Shown: in pieces, positions 1 through 8,015 of the stretch | How positions within the stretch are numbered: the stretch's first letter is position 1 | Layout of the letters: each line of letters opens with the position of its first letter | Source: JBBQXK01 sp038251625 | GTDB taxonomy: Bacteria; Pseudomonadota; Alphaproteobacteria; Rhodobacterales; Rhodobacteraceae | Reading direction: 5' to 3' | NCBI GenBank assembly: GCA_038251625.1 | Contig: JBBSBE010000085.1 | Location: 1 to 17,243, forward strand | DNA: 17,243 nt | Translations under genes and position numbers: made by a program | Notes under the pieces: generated by a model | The model's input: only the letters and a program-made list of their open reading frames with translations | Told to the model about the DNA's origin: nothing | Database searches by the model: none

Positions 1-894
1 GCGGGCGCGCGGCGGTTCTTCGTGGCCGTGGCCGAAGAGGGCGCCAAGATTCGTCAGACTTTGGGCACCGGCCCGCAAATCTGCGTCTTTTCCGGCCATA
101 TGGCGGGCGATACCGAGATGATCGGCGATCTCGACCTGACGCCGATGCTGAACTCCATCGATCAGGTCACGCGGCACCTCGAGGCGCTGCCGGGCCATCC
201 CTTCGGGGTGCAGCTTGATACCGGGATGAACCGCCTCGGGATGGAACCGGGCGAGTGGGAGGCACTGGCCCCCATCGTTCTGGGCGCAGGCCCCGTGTTG
301 CTGATGAGCCATCTGGCCAACGCGGACGAACCCGGGGCCGACAGCAACGAAGCGCAGCTTGCCGCCTTCCTCGCCATGACCGATGGCACCGATGTGCCCC
401 GCTCGCTGGCCGCAACCGGGGGCATCCTTCTGGGCCCCTCCTATCATTTCGACCTCACGCGCCCGGGCATCGGCCTTTACGGCGGCCTGCCGTTTGAAGG
501 CGCCGCGCGGGTGGTTGGTCTGTCACTGCCGGTCGTGCAGGTGCGCGATGTCGCACCGGGAGAGGCTGTGGGCTACGGCGGCACATGGGGGCCAGAGGCC
601 GAGGCGCGCGTCGCCACGGTGTCGGGCGGCTATGCCGACGGTCTGATCCGGGCGCTGTCCAACAACGCGGTCCTTTGGGCGGGCGAGGTGCCCTGCCCGC
701 TGGTAGGCCGCGTCTCGATGGATCTGATCACCGTGGATGTGACGCACCTCTCGGACGTGCCGCGCGCGCTCGATATCCTCGGGCCGCACCAGAGCGTGGA
801 TGATCTGGCAGGTGCCGCCGATACCATCGGCTATGAAATCCTGACAAGCCTCAGCCCCCGCTACGCCCGCCGCTACGCCGAGGGGGGCGCGTGA
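1..894 (+). CDS. alr: Alanine racemase, 3' part (start lies before the window)
   Basis: PLP-dependent enzyme that interconverts L- and D-alanine in the cytoplasm and supplies D-Ala for peptidoglycan. The reading frame is open from base 1, so the gene is cut by the window edge; about 297 C-terminal residues are visible. Seen directly: DTGMNRLG (about 220-243), the block VGYGG whose Tyr codon at 574-576 matches the catalytic tyrosine of the family's C-terminal beta domain, and RVSMDLITVDVT (about 709-744), equivalent to the R-x-x-MD segment near the active site. The PLP-binding lysine motif should lie upstream and cannot be checked. The TGA stop overlaps the GTG start of the next gene by four bases (GTGA), suggesting translational coupling to the transporter pair. 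The identification is secure; whether it is the only alanine racemase in the genome is unknown. Confidence 0.95.
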   Translation, partial: AGARRFFVAVAEEGAKIRQTLGTGPQICVFSGHMAGDTEMIGDLDLTPMLNSIDQVTRHLEALPGHPFGVQLDTGMNRLGMEPGEWEALAPIVLGAGPVLLMSHLANADEPGADSNEAQLAAFLAMTDGTDVPRSLAATGGILLGPSYHFDLTRPGIGLYGGLPFEGAARVVGLSLPVVQVRDVAPGEAVGYGGTWGPEAEARVATVSGGYADGLIRALSNNAVLWAGEVPCPLVGRVSMDLITVDVTHLSDVPRALDILGPHQSVDDLAGAADTIGYEILTSLSPRYARRYAEGGA

Positions 895-1673
895 ACCCCG
901 CGCTGCCGCTGGCCCTCACCGGCCGCGCGGTGCTGGCGGCGCTGGCAAGCCTCGGGCGGGCCACGATCTTTGCCGCCGCTGTCGTCAGCCACATGCTGCG
1001 CCCCCCCTTCTACCTGCGCGAATTCGGGCAGGCGCTGGTGCAGATCGGCTGGCTGTCCCTGCCTGTCGTCGGGCTGACCGCACTTTTCACCGGAGGCGCG
1101 CTGGCCCTGCAGATCTATTCCGGCGGTGCCCGCTTCAGCGCCGAGGCTGTGGTGCCCTCCATCGTCGCCATCGGCATGGTGCGCGAGCTTGGCCCCGTGC
1201 TGGGCGGCCTGATGGTCGCCGCCCGCGTCGCATCCTCGATCGCGGCGGAACTTGGCACGATGAAGGTGACCGAACAGATCGACGCGCTGGTCACCCTGTC
1301 CACCAACCCCCTGAAATATCTTGCCGCCCCGCGCGTGCTGGCGGCCACGCTGTCCTTGCCCGTGCTCGTCGCCGTCGGCGATATCATCGGGATCGCGGGC
1401 GGCTGGCTGGTCGGCACCACGCGGCTTGGCTTCAACTCGGCCACCTACCTCAAGACCACGTGGGATTTTCTGGAATTCTGGGATGTGGGTTCGGGGCTTG
1501 TGAAGGGCGCGGTCTTCGGCTTTCTGGTGGCGCTCATGGGCTGCTATTTCGGCATGAACTCGGGCCGGGGCGCGCAAGGCGTGGGCCGCGCCACCAAATC
1601 GGCGGTGGTCACGGCCTCGGTCCTGATCTTCGCCGCCAACTACCTGCTGACAGAAGTGTTCTTCGCGGGATGA
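891..1673 (+). CDS. mlaE: MlaE-family ABC transporter permease
   Basis: Integral inner-membrane permease of the MlaE/YrbE family, which in Gram-negative bacteria forms the core of phospholipid transport systems with an MlaF ATPase and an MCE protein. The 260 residues match the usual family length. The central part carries family-typical text: FTGGALALQ, then GMVRELGPVLGGLMVAARV followed by AAELGTMKVTEQIDAL, the conserved MlaE loop with the MKVTEQIDAL signature. Several hydrophobic segments are visible, at roughly residues 50-75, 140-175 and 205-255. The GTG start at 891 overlaps the alr stop and is preceded by a purine-rich GAGGGGGG; the next in-frame ATG would truncate the domain. The stop overlaps the mlaF start (ATGA). 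No mlaD, mlaC or mlaB follows, so the substrate and direction of transport are inferred from the family only. Confidence 0.9.
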   Translation: MNPALPLALTGRAVLAALASLGRATIFAAAVVSHMLRPPFYLREFGQALVQIGWLSLPVVGLTALFTGGALALQIYSGGARFSAEAVVPSIVAIGMVRELGPVLGGLMVAARVASSIAAELGTMKVTEQIDALVTLSTNPLKYLAAPRVLAATLSLPVLVAVGDIIGIAGGWLVGTTRLGFNSATYLKTTWDFLEFWDVGSGLVKGAVFGFLVALMGCYFGMNSGRGAQGVGRATKSAVVTASVLIFAANYLLTEVFFAG

Positions 1674-2416
1674 TCGAACTTAGCGCGGTCCACAAGGCGT
1701 TCGGCACCAACCGCGTGTTGCAGGGTGTGGACCTTGCCATCCCCAAGGCCACCTCGATGGTCATCATCGGCGGATCGGGCACCGGGAAATCGGTGCTTCT
1801 GAAATGCATCCTCGGCCTCGTCCGCCCCGACAGCGGCACGATCACGCTGGACGACAAGGACGTGACGATTGGCGACCGCGATGCCTTTCTTGCCCGCTTC
1901 GGCATGCTCTTTCAGGGCGGCGCGCTCTTTGACAGCCTGCGCGTCTGGGAAAACGTGGCGTTCCGTCTGATGCGGGGGGCCCAGAAGCGCCCCAATGCCG
2001 AAGCGCGCGAGATTGCGGTTGAAAAGCTGCGCCGCGTGGGTCTGACGGCTGCGGTGGCCGATCTTTACCCCGCCGAGCTTTCCGGCGGCATGCAGAAACG
2101 CGTGGGCCTTGCCCGCGCCATCGCGGCAGAGCCCGAGATCATCTTTTTCGACGAACCCACCACCGGCCTCGACCCGATCATGGCCGGCGTCATCAATGAT
2201 CTCATCCGCGAAATCGTGACAGAGATGGGCGTGACCGCCATGACGATCACGCATGACATGTCATCCGTCCGCGCCATCGCCGACAACGTGGCGATGCTGC
2301 ACGGGGGCGTGATCCGCTGGACCGGACCGGTGGGCAAGATGGACGACAGCGGCGATCCTTACGTCGATCAGTTCATCCACGGCCGCGCCGAGGGTCCGAT
2401 AGAGGCGGTGCGCTGA
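1670..2416 (+). CDS. mlaF: MlaF-type ABC transporter ATP-binding protein
   Basis: ATPase subunit predicted to energise the MlaE-type permease encoded directly upstream. In 248 residues it has all ABC motifs: Walker A GGSGTGKS (34-41, Lys40), the signature LSGGMQKR (137-144), Walker B FFDEP with Asp161 and catalytic Glu162, the D-loop TTGLDP, and the switch histidine His195 in ITHDMSS. The signature LSGGMQKRVGLARA is typical of MlaF/Ttg2A proteins. The frame stays open upstream to 1460, but the ATG at 1670 is chosen because it gives the standard N-terminus (MIELSAVHKAFG) and a 4-base ATGA overlap with the permease stop. The next gene starts immediately after the stop (TGAATG). It should act on the cytoplasmic face in a 2:2 complex with MlaE; the partner MCE protein must be encoded elsewhere if it exists. 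Confidence 0.92.
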   Translation: MIELSAVHKAFGTNRVLQGVDLAIPKATSMVIIGGSGTGKSVLLKCILGLVRPDSGTITLDDKDVTIGDRDAFLARFGMLFQGGALFDSLRVWENVAFRLMRGAQKRPNAEAREIAVEKLRRVGLTAAVADLYPAELSGGMQKRVGLARAIAAEPEIIFFDEPTTGLDPIMAGVINDLIREIVTEMGVTAMTITHDMSSVRAIADNVAMLHGGVIRWTGPVGKMDDSGDPYVDQFIHGRAEGPIEAVR

Positions 2417-2770
2417 ATGATTTTCTGGCTGCTTTCGGCGGCGGCGCTGGCGATCATGGCGCTGATCTGGGCGGCGCTGCAGGCGATTGCGAACGAAGGG
2501 CGGGTGCTGGGCTGGGCGCTTATCGCCTTTGCCGGAATGCTTGCGATGCTGCCCCAGCTTGCGGGCCGTATCGTTGCGGGTGCCTTCGGGCCTGTGCTGC
2601 TGGTCGGCTCCACGCTTCTGATCGGGGCCGCAATCGCCTGCCTCTGGCGGCTGCGCGCGCGCATCCCGATCCCGGCGACCATCACGATGGCAGCGCTTTT
2701 CCACGTATGGGTCGTACTTGTGCTGCTCTTCGCCCCCGGTTTTGGAACGGTACACCGGTTCGGCGGCTGA
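2417..2770 (+). CDS. Small membrane protein of unknown function, four predicted helices
   Basis: I do not recognise this 117-residue protein. It is almost entirely hydrophobic, with about four candidate transmembrane segments near residues 3-22, 33-52, 58-78 and 87-107. Short polar loops separate them (ANEGR, RLRARIP). There are no obvious catalytic motifs; the single Cys sits in the third helix. The ATG directly abuts the mlaF stop (TGAATG), so it is almost certainly co-translated with the transporter genes. That position makes an accessory subunit of the MlaEF-type transporter conceivable, but this rests on adjacency alone. After it the run opens into a 141-base gap, so this gene probably closes the alr-mlaE-mlaF transcription unit or precedes an internal promoter. 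That the gene is real is likely, given start coupling, a clean hydrophobic pattern and codon use like its neighbours. Confidence 0.75.
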   Translation: MIFWLLSAAALAIMALIWAALQAIANEGRVLGWALIAFAGMLAMLPQLAGRIVAGAFGPVLLVGSTLLIGAAIACLWRLRARIPIPATITMAALFHVWVVLVLLFAPGFGTVHRFGG

Positions 2771-2911
2771 ACCTGTTGCCGAATTCGAAACAATCCTTCC
2801 CGTTGCATGCGATATTCCACATCAAGGGTTTGAGCCGCCGCCCGATTGCGCGTCGTTGACAGATGGCACCGGGCAAGGGACAACACTCAAAACCCCGCTG
2901 CATGGGCGAAA

Positions 2912-3358
2912 ATGACCACTAAAAACGCCCTGATCCTTGCCAACCTCGCGCTGGCCATCCTCTTCCCGGTGGCGTGGTTTGCGCCCCTTATGACAGTCAA
3001 TGTGCGGCTCGCGTTCTGGGCGGGCGGCACCGATCTTTCGGTCATCTCCACCCTGCAATCGCTCTGGGCCGAGGATGCGGTGCTGGCGCTTCTTCTGACC
3101 TTCGCCGCCATCGTGGCGCCCACGGTCAAGGTGATCGGCACGGGGCTGATCCTTGCGCGGCTTCTGTCACCGCGCGTGCAGGGGGCTTTGCATGCCATCG
3201 GCAAGCTCGCCATGGCCGATGTTTTCCTGATCGCGATCTATATCGCGCTTTTCAAGGGGCTGGACGGCGGGACGATCACGATCGGCTGGGGCCTCTACCT
3301 CTTTACCTTCTGCGTCGTCGCGTCGCTTCTGATCTCGATGGCGGCAGCGCGGCGGTGA
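2912..3358 (+). CDS. PqiA-like (paraquat-inducible protein A) membrane protein, single domain
   Basis: The 148-residue polytopic inner-membrane protein resembles one PqiA domain. It has an N-terminal helix with the LANLALAILFPVAWFAPL pattern, a loop with DLSVISTLQSLW, a helix ending in the family-like APTVKVIGTGLI segment, then GKLAMADVFLIAIYIALFKG and a final helix WGLYLFTFCVVASLLIS. Enterobacterial PqiA and LetA (YebS) have two such domains plus Cys-rich zinc ribbons and work with MCE proteins in lipid trafficking. Here there is one domain and only one Cys, so no zinc ribbon. The ATG at 2912 is chosen over the upstream in-frame start at 2846 because the protein then begins at the first membrane segment, as relatives do. 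It lies 35 bases before radA and downstream of the MlaEF-type genes, so a shared role in lipid transport is possible but unproven. Confidence 0.8.
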   Translation: MTTKNALILANLALAILFPVAWFAPLMTVNVRLAFWAGGTDLSVISTLQSLWAEDAVLALLLTFAAIVAPTVKVIGTGLILARLLSPRVQGALHAIGKLAMADVFLIAIYIALFKGLDGGTITIGWGLYLFTFCVVASLLISMAAARR

Positions 3359-3393
3359 GTTGCGCGCGCCGCGCGGGCGGGGCATGAAGGGCC

Positions 3394-4752
<1,359 letters not shown>

Positions 4753-4802
4753 CGCCCGGACTTTGACAGACGACGGGCAGATGCCCGGGCAGGGAGCGGA
4801 AC

Positions 4803-5387
4803 ATGGACTTTACCCTCATCGATGGCGTCGTCGCTATCGTGATCGTGCTGTCGGCGGTGCTGGCCTATTCACGGGGGCTAGTGCGCGAATCGCTGGCGAT
4901 CCTTGGCTGGATCGGGGCGGCGGTCCTGGCCTACGCCTTCGCCGCGCAAGTGCAGCCCCTGGTGAAGGAACTTCCCGTCGTCGGCGGCTTCCTGTCCGAC
5001 AGCTGCGAGCTTTCCATCATCGCGGCTTTCGCCGCCGTCTTTGCCGTGGGCCTTGTGGTGGCCTCGCTCTTTGCCCCCCTCGTGTCCTCGCTCGTCCAAC
5101 GGTCTATCCTTGGCGGCCTCGACCAGGGCCTTGGCTTTCTCTTCGGCGTCCTGCGCGGCATCGTGCTCGTGGCCGTGGCCTTCATCGTCTATGACCGCGC
5201 GGTGGCAGCCAATACCGTGCCCATGGTCGATGCCTCGCGCTCGATGAAGGTGTTCGAATCCTTCCAGGGCAACATCGACGAAACTATCCCCGCCGATGCC
5301 CCCGGCTGGATCGTCGCCCGCTACGAGGAACTGACGAAAATCTGCGTCGTCCCCACGGCGCCCGCCGCCCCCGCCGCCGGAAACTGA
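4803..5387 (+). CDS. cvpA: CvpA family membrane protein
   Basis: The 194-residue inner-membrane protein belongs to the CvpA (colicin V production) family. Its molecular role is poorly defined; in enterics it lies upstream of purF and affects colicin V export and envelope stress resistance. The family-typical N-terminus is visible: MDFTLIDGVVAIVIVLSAVLAYSRGLVRE, given here in two parts as MDFTLIDGVVAIVIV followed by LSAVLAYSRGLVRES, with further helices near residues 35-48, 62-85 and 105-127. The segment SILGGLDQGLGFLFGVLRGI is the conserved CvpA core. The C-terminal 60 residues are hydrophilic and end in an Ala/Pro-rich tail. The ATG at 4803 is preceded by GGGAGCGGA. The cvpA-purF order is conserved widely, and the 82-base gap to purF allows co-transcription. 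Confidence 0.92.
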   Translation: MDFTLIDGVVAIVIVLSAVLAYSRGLVRESLAILGWIGAAVLAYAFAAQVQPLVKELPVVGGFLSDSCELSIIAAFAAVFAVGLVVASLFAPLVSSLVQRSILGGLDQGLGFLFGVLRGIVLVAVAFIVYDRAVAANTVPMVDASRSMKVFESFQGNIDETIPADAPGWIVARYEELTKICVVPTAPAAPAAGN

Positions 5388-5469
5388 TTGCCGCATTGCA
5401 GCGGGCGTGACTTCCGCCGCGCCACACACTACATGGGTCATATTCCCGTCACGGAATCGGAGCCCGTCC

Positions 5470-6936
5470 ATGCGTGCCCTCCCCCGCCATCCCTTCGATG
5501 ATGACAAGCTGCACGAGGAATGCGGCGTCTTTGGCGTGATCGGGGTCGAGGAGGCCGCGAATTTCGTGGCCCTCGGCCTGCACGCATTGCAGCACCGCGG
5601 GCAAGAGGCGGGCGGGATCGTCACCCACCATCCCGATCACGGCTTCAACTCGGCACGCCGCTTCGGCTACGTGCGCGACAATTTTACCAACGCCTCGCTG
5701 ATGCAGACACTGCCGGGGCCCCTCGCCATCGGCCACGTCCGCTATTCCACCGCAGGCTCCAAGGGCGCCACCGCCATCCGCGATGTGCAGCCCTTCTTTG
5801 GCGAATTTTCCATGGGCGGCGCGGCCCTTGCCCACAACGGCAACATCACCAACGCCGTCCAGTTGCGCCGCGAACTGATCGAGCGCGGCTCGATCTTCCA
5901 GTCCTCGTCCGACAGCGAATGCATCATCCACCTGATGGCCCGCTCGATCCAGAAGACGATCCCCGAACGCATGAAGGATGCGCTGCGCCGCGTCGAAGGT
6001 GCCTTCTCGGTCGTTGCGATGACACGGACCAAGCTGATCGGCGTCCGCGATCCCCTGGGCGTGCGCCCGCTTGTGCTGGGGCGTCTGGCCGATGAAGGCT
6101 GGGTCCTGTCCTCCGAAACCTGCGGGCTCGATATCATCGGCGCGGAATTCATCCGCGAGGTTGAACCGGGCGAGATGGTGGTGATCGAGGCGGGAAAACT
6201 GCAAAGCTTCCGCCCCTTCGCCCCCGCCACCCCGCGCCCCTGCATCTTTGAACATGTCTATTTCAGCCGCCCCGATTCGATTCTCGGCGGCCGCTCGGTC
6301 TATGAAACCCGCCGCCAGATCGGGGTCGAACTGGCCCGCGAAGCCCCGGCCGAGGGCGATCTCGTCTGCCCCGTCCCCGACAGCGGCACCCCTGCCGCCA
6401 TCGGCTTTTCCCAGGAATCGGGCATCCCATTCGCCTTCGGCATCATCCGCAACCAATACGTGGGCCGCACCTTCATCGAACCGACCGAACAGATCCGCAA
6501 CATGGGCGTGCGGCTCAAGCTCAACGTCAACCGCGCCATCATCCGGGGCAAGCGCGTGGTTCTGGTCGACGATTCGGTGGTGCGCGGCACCACCAGCCGC
6601 AAGATCAAGGACATGATCCTTGAAGCGGGGGCTGCGGAAGTGCACTTCCGCATCGCCTCGCCCCCCACCGCATGGCCCTGCTTTTATGGCGTGGACACCC
6701 CTGAACGCGCCAAACTCCTCGCCGCGAACATGAGCGAGGAAGAAATGCGCGAATGGATCGGGGTCGACAGCCTGAAATTCGTCAGCCTCGATGGCCTCTA
6801 CCGCGCTGCGGGCGAAGCCGCAGGGCGCGATCCCAAGGCACCCAGCTACTGCGATGCCTGCTTCTCGGGCCAATACCCCGTCGCCCCCTCCGACATGATC
6901 GACAAGGGCTTCCAGATGCTCAGCGCCGCCGAATAG
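5470..6936 (+). CDS. purF: Amidophosphoribosyltransferase
   Basis: First committed enzyme of de novo purine synthesis: transfers ammonia from glutamine to PRPP to give phosphoribosylamine. From the ATG at 5470 (GGAG seven bases upstream) it is 488 residues; a longer in-frame GTG start at 5407 adds unfamiliar sequence and is rejected. The N-terminal nucleophile domain carries Cys18 in HEECGVFGVIG, so a 17-residue propeptide must be removed to expose it. The PRPP-binding loop is LVDDSVVRGTTS (Asp367, Asp368). Cys258, Cys404, Cys461 and Cys464 (YCDACFSG) occupy positions matching the [4Fe-4S] ligands of the Bacillus-type enzyme. This is therefore the propeptide-bearing, iron-sulfur class, unlike the E. 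coli enzyme. It ends four bases before a convergent small gene. Confidence 0.97.
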   Translation: MRALPRHPFDDDKLHEECGVFGVIGVEEAANFVALGLHALQHRGQEAGGIVTHHPDHGFNSARRFGYVRDNFTNASLMQTLPGPLAIGHVRYSTAGSKGATAIRDVQPFFGEFSMGGAALAHNGNITNAVQLRRELIERGSIFQSSSDSECIIHLMARSIQKTIPERMKDALRRVEGAFSVVAMTRTKLIGVRDPLGVRPLVLGRLADEGWVLSSETCGLDIIGAEFIREVEPGEMVVIEAGKLQSFRPFAPATPRPCIFEHVYFSRPDSILGGRSVYETRRQIGVELAREAPAEGDLVCPVPDSGTPAAIGFSQESGIPFAFGIIRNQYVGRTFIEPTEQIRNMGVRLKLNVNRAIIRGKRVVLVDDSVVRGTTSRKIKDMILEAGAAEVHFRIASPPTAWPCFYGVDTPERAKLLAANMSEEEMREWIGVDSLKFVSLDGLYRAAGEAAGRDPKAPSYCDACFSGQYPVAPSDMIDKGFQMLSAAE

Positions 6937-6940
6937 CGGC

Positions 6941-7075
6941 TCAGCAGTTCCCGCAGTTCAGTTCAGGCTCGTTCGACGGGTTGTTGACCAGTGACGGGCC
7001 CTCCGTCGGCACCATCTGGCAGGCGCCAAGCGCCATCAGAAGGGCAATGCCCGATCCGCGCAACATGGCCTTCAT
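6941..7075 (-). CDS. Predicted small lipoprotein, 44 residues
   Basis: A short - strand frame starting at the ATG at 7075 encodes MKAMLRGSGIALLMALGACQ and then a polar tail rich in Pro, Asn and Glu, ending in CGNC. The N-terminus is a standard lipoprotein signal peptide: positive residues, a hydrophobic core and a lipobox LGAC with Cys19 as the lipidated residue. This leaves a mature peptide of 26 residues. An AAAGGGGGG stretch upstream can serve as ribosome-binding site. The frame stays open upstream to 7249, but the ATG at 7075 alone gives a signal peptide. The two C-terminal cysteines (C-x-x-C) are unusual for so short a peptide. Function is unknown. It converges on purF with a 4-base gap. 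The gene call rests on the signal peptide and ribosome-binding site, so it is probable but not certain. Confidence 0.6.
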   Translation of the reverse strand: MKAMLRGSGIALLMALGACQMVPTEGPSLVNNPSNEPELNCGNC

Positions 7076-7180
7076 CCCTTGCCCCCCTTTGGCCGCCATC
7101 ATTCTTGCCCAACCCTGCCATGCCGCAACCGCCCCGCTCCTGCACAATTCCGTGTAGAACGCGCACTGTGCCGTTTCTCC

Positions 7181-7206
7181 TTTGCCCAAATATCCCCGCC
7201 GGAGGC
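7181..7206. repeat. Possible copy of a dispersed rhodobacterial intergenic motif
   Basis: The stretch TTTGCCCAAATATCCC followed by GCCGGAGG lies in the 217-base gap between the lipoprotein and the SDR gene. It resembles a short motif (TTTGCnCAAATAT followed by a CCnCGG-rich half) that I remember from many intergenic regions of Rhodobacterales genomes. Only this one copy occurs in the window, so repeat status cannot be shown from the sequence here. The rest of the gap (7076-7292) shows no convincing promoter or RNA gene. Confidence 0.3.
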
Positions 7207-7292
7207 TTCCGAACCCGCTCCTGCGGCACCGGGCCATTGCCCTTTGCACCCGCCCCGCCTATCCCCTTCGCCGAAAGCAGGGGGAACTGACG

Positions 7293-7949
7293 ATGACCCA
7301 GAAAATCGCCCTCGTCACGGGTGCCTCGCGTGGGCTTGGGGCGGCCCTCGCCGAACAACTGGCGCTCAGGGGCTGGCATGTCGTGGCTGTGGCGCGCACC
7401 GTCGGCGGGCTCGAGGCGCTGGATGATCGCGTGCGGGCCGCCGCCATGCCGGGCGCGGGCGGGCTGACGCTGGCACCGATGGACGTGACCAACGACGACG
7501 CGATGCGGCATCTCTGCCGCTCGATCCACGATCGCTGGGGCGGGCTTGGCCTTTGGGCACATACAGCGGTGCACGCGGCGCCTTTGTCGCCCGCCGGATC
7601 GCTCGACGCAAAGGATTGGGACAAATCAATCGCGATCAACGTGCGGGCCACGGGCGCGCTGATCCCGATGGTGGAACCCTTGCTGCGCGCCCATGGCGGA
7701 ACCGCGCTCTTTCTGGATGACCCGCGCGCGGGCGCCAAATTCTTCGGCGCGTACGGCGCCACCAAGGCCGCCCAGATCGCGCTTGCCAAAAGCTGGCAGT
7801 CCGAAGGCGCGCGTGTCGGCCCCCGCGTGCTGATCGCCCGGCCTGCGCCCATGCCCACCGCCACCCGCGCGCGGTTCTTCCCCGGCGAGGATCGCACGCC
7901 ACTTGCGGATCCGCGCACAGAGGCTGTGCGCCTGCTCGATACGCTCTGA
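7293..7949 (+). CDS. SDR-family oxidoreductase-like protein with incomplete active site
   Basis: The 218-residue protein has a Rossmann fold of the short-chain dehydrogenase/reductase family. The N-terminal cofactor loop is TGASRGLG (9-16), followed by a VVAVAR strand end and a DVT acidic stop, as in NADP-type SDRs. The YxxxK pair is present as Tyr154 and Lys158 in AYGATK. The NNAG motif is replaced by AHTA (89-92), and no Ser sits about 13 residues before the Tyr: the segment reads FLDDPRAGAKFFGAYGATK, with Leu at that place. Nucleotide binding is therefore plausible, but normal dehydrogenase chemistry is doubtful. The ATG at 7293 follows GGGGGAA; the upstream open frame to 7182 lacks a ribosome-binding site and precedes the Rossmann strand. 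yghU follows after 66 bases. The substrate is unknown. Confidence 0.85.
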   Translation: MTQKIALVTGASRGLGAALAEQLALRGWHVVAVARTVGGLEALDDRVRAAAMPGAGGLTLAPMDVTNDDAMRHLCRSIHDRWGGLGLWAHTAVHAAPLSPAGSLDAKDWDKSIAINVRATGALIPMVEPLLRAHGGTALFLDDPRAGAKFFGAYGATKAAQIALAKSWQSEGARVGPRVLIARPAPMPTATRARFFPGEDRTPLADPRTEAVRLLDTL

Positions 7950-7952
7950 CGC

Positions 7953-7995
7953 CGGTTGCGCGTCTTATCCAAGGGCATACATTCCCCCGCAACCG
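7953..7995. repeat. Inverted repeat with 8-base arms in the SDR-yghU gap
   Basis: Perfect arms CGGTTGCG (7953-7960) and CGCAACCG (7988-7995) are separated by 27 bases. The left arm overlaps the candidate -35 element of yghU and the right arm lies just downstream of the candidate -10. It could be a regulator site or a weak stem-loop after the SDR gene. The loop is long and no T-run follows, so a terminator is less likely. Confidence 0.4.
7956..7983 (+). promoter_or_regulatory. Candidate promoter of yghU
   Basis: TTGCGC (7956-7961) and TACATT (7978-7983) are separated by 16 bases and would start transcription about 25 bases before the yghU ATG. Each element matches the sigma-70 consensus in four of six positions or fewer, so this is a weak prediction. 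It is supported by the 66-base gap and the overlapping inverted repeat. Confidence 0.35.
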
Positions 7996-8015
7996 CCCCA
8001 GCCCGGAGAGACCCG

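Noticed and set aside
873..1577. Long - strand open frame opposite mlaE (234 codons)
   Set aside because: The composition (His, Asp, Gly, Gln-rich) is the usual antisense shadow of a GC-rich membrane protein gene; the + strand product is a clear MlaE.
2856..2884. TTGACA (2856-2861) as promoter of the PqiA-like gene and radA
   Set aside because: The -35 is perfect but no acceptable -10 occurs 16-19 bases downstream (GACAAC region), so it is not listed as a feature.
4763..4791. TTGACA (4763-4768) as cvpA promoter
   Set aside because: The expected -10 position is GC-rich (CCGGGC); no usable element.
5449..6873. 474-codon - strand open frame opposite purF
   Set aside because: The translation has no recognisable family and mirrors purF codon bias; purF on the + strand is unambiguous.
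6925..6940. Small hairpin GCCGC/GCGGC across the purF stop codon as terminator
   Set aside because: Only five pairs, overlaps the coding end, and no T-run.
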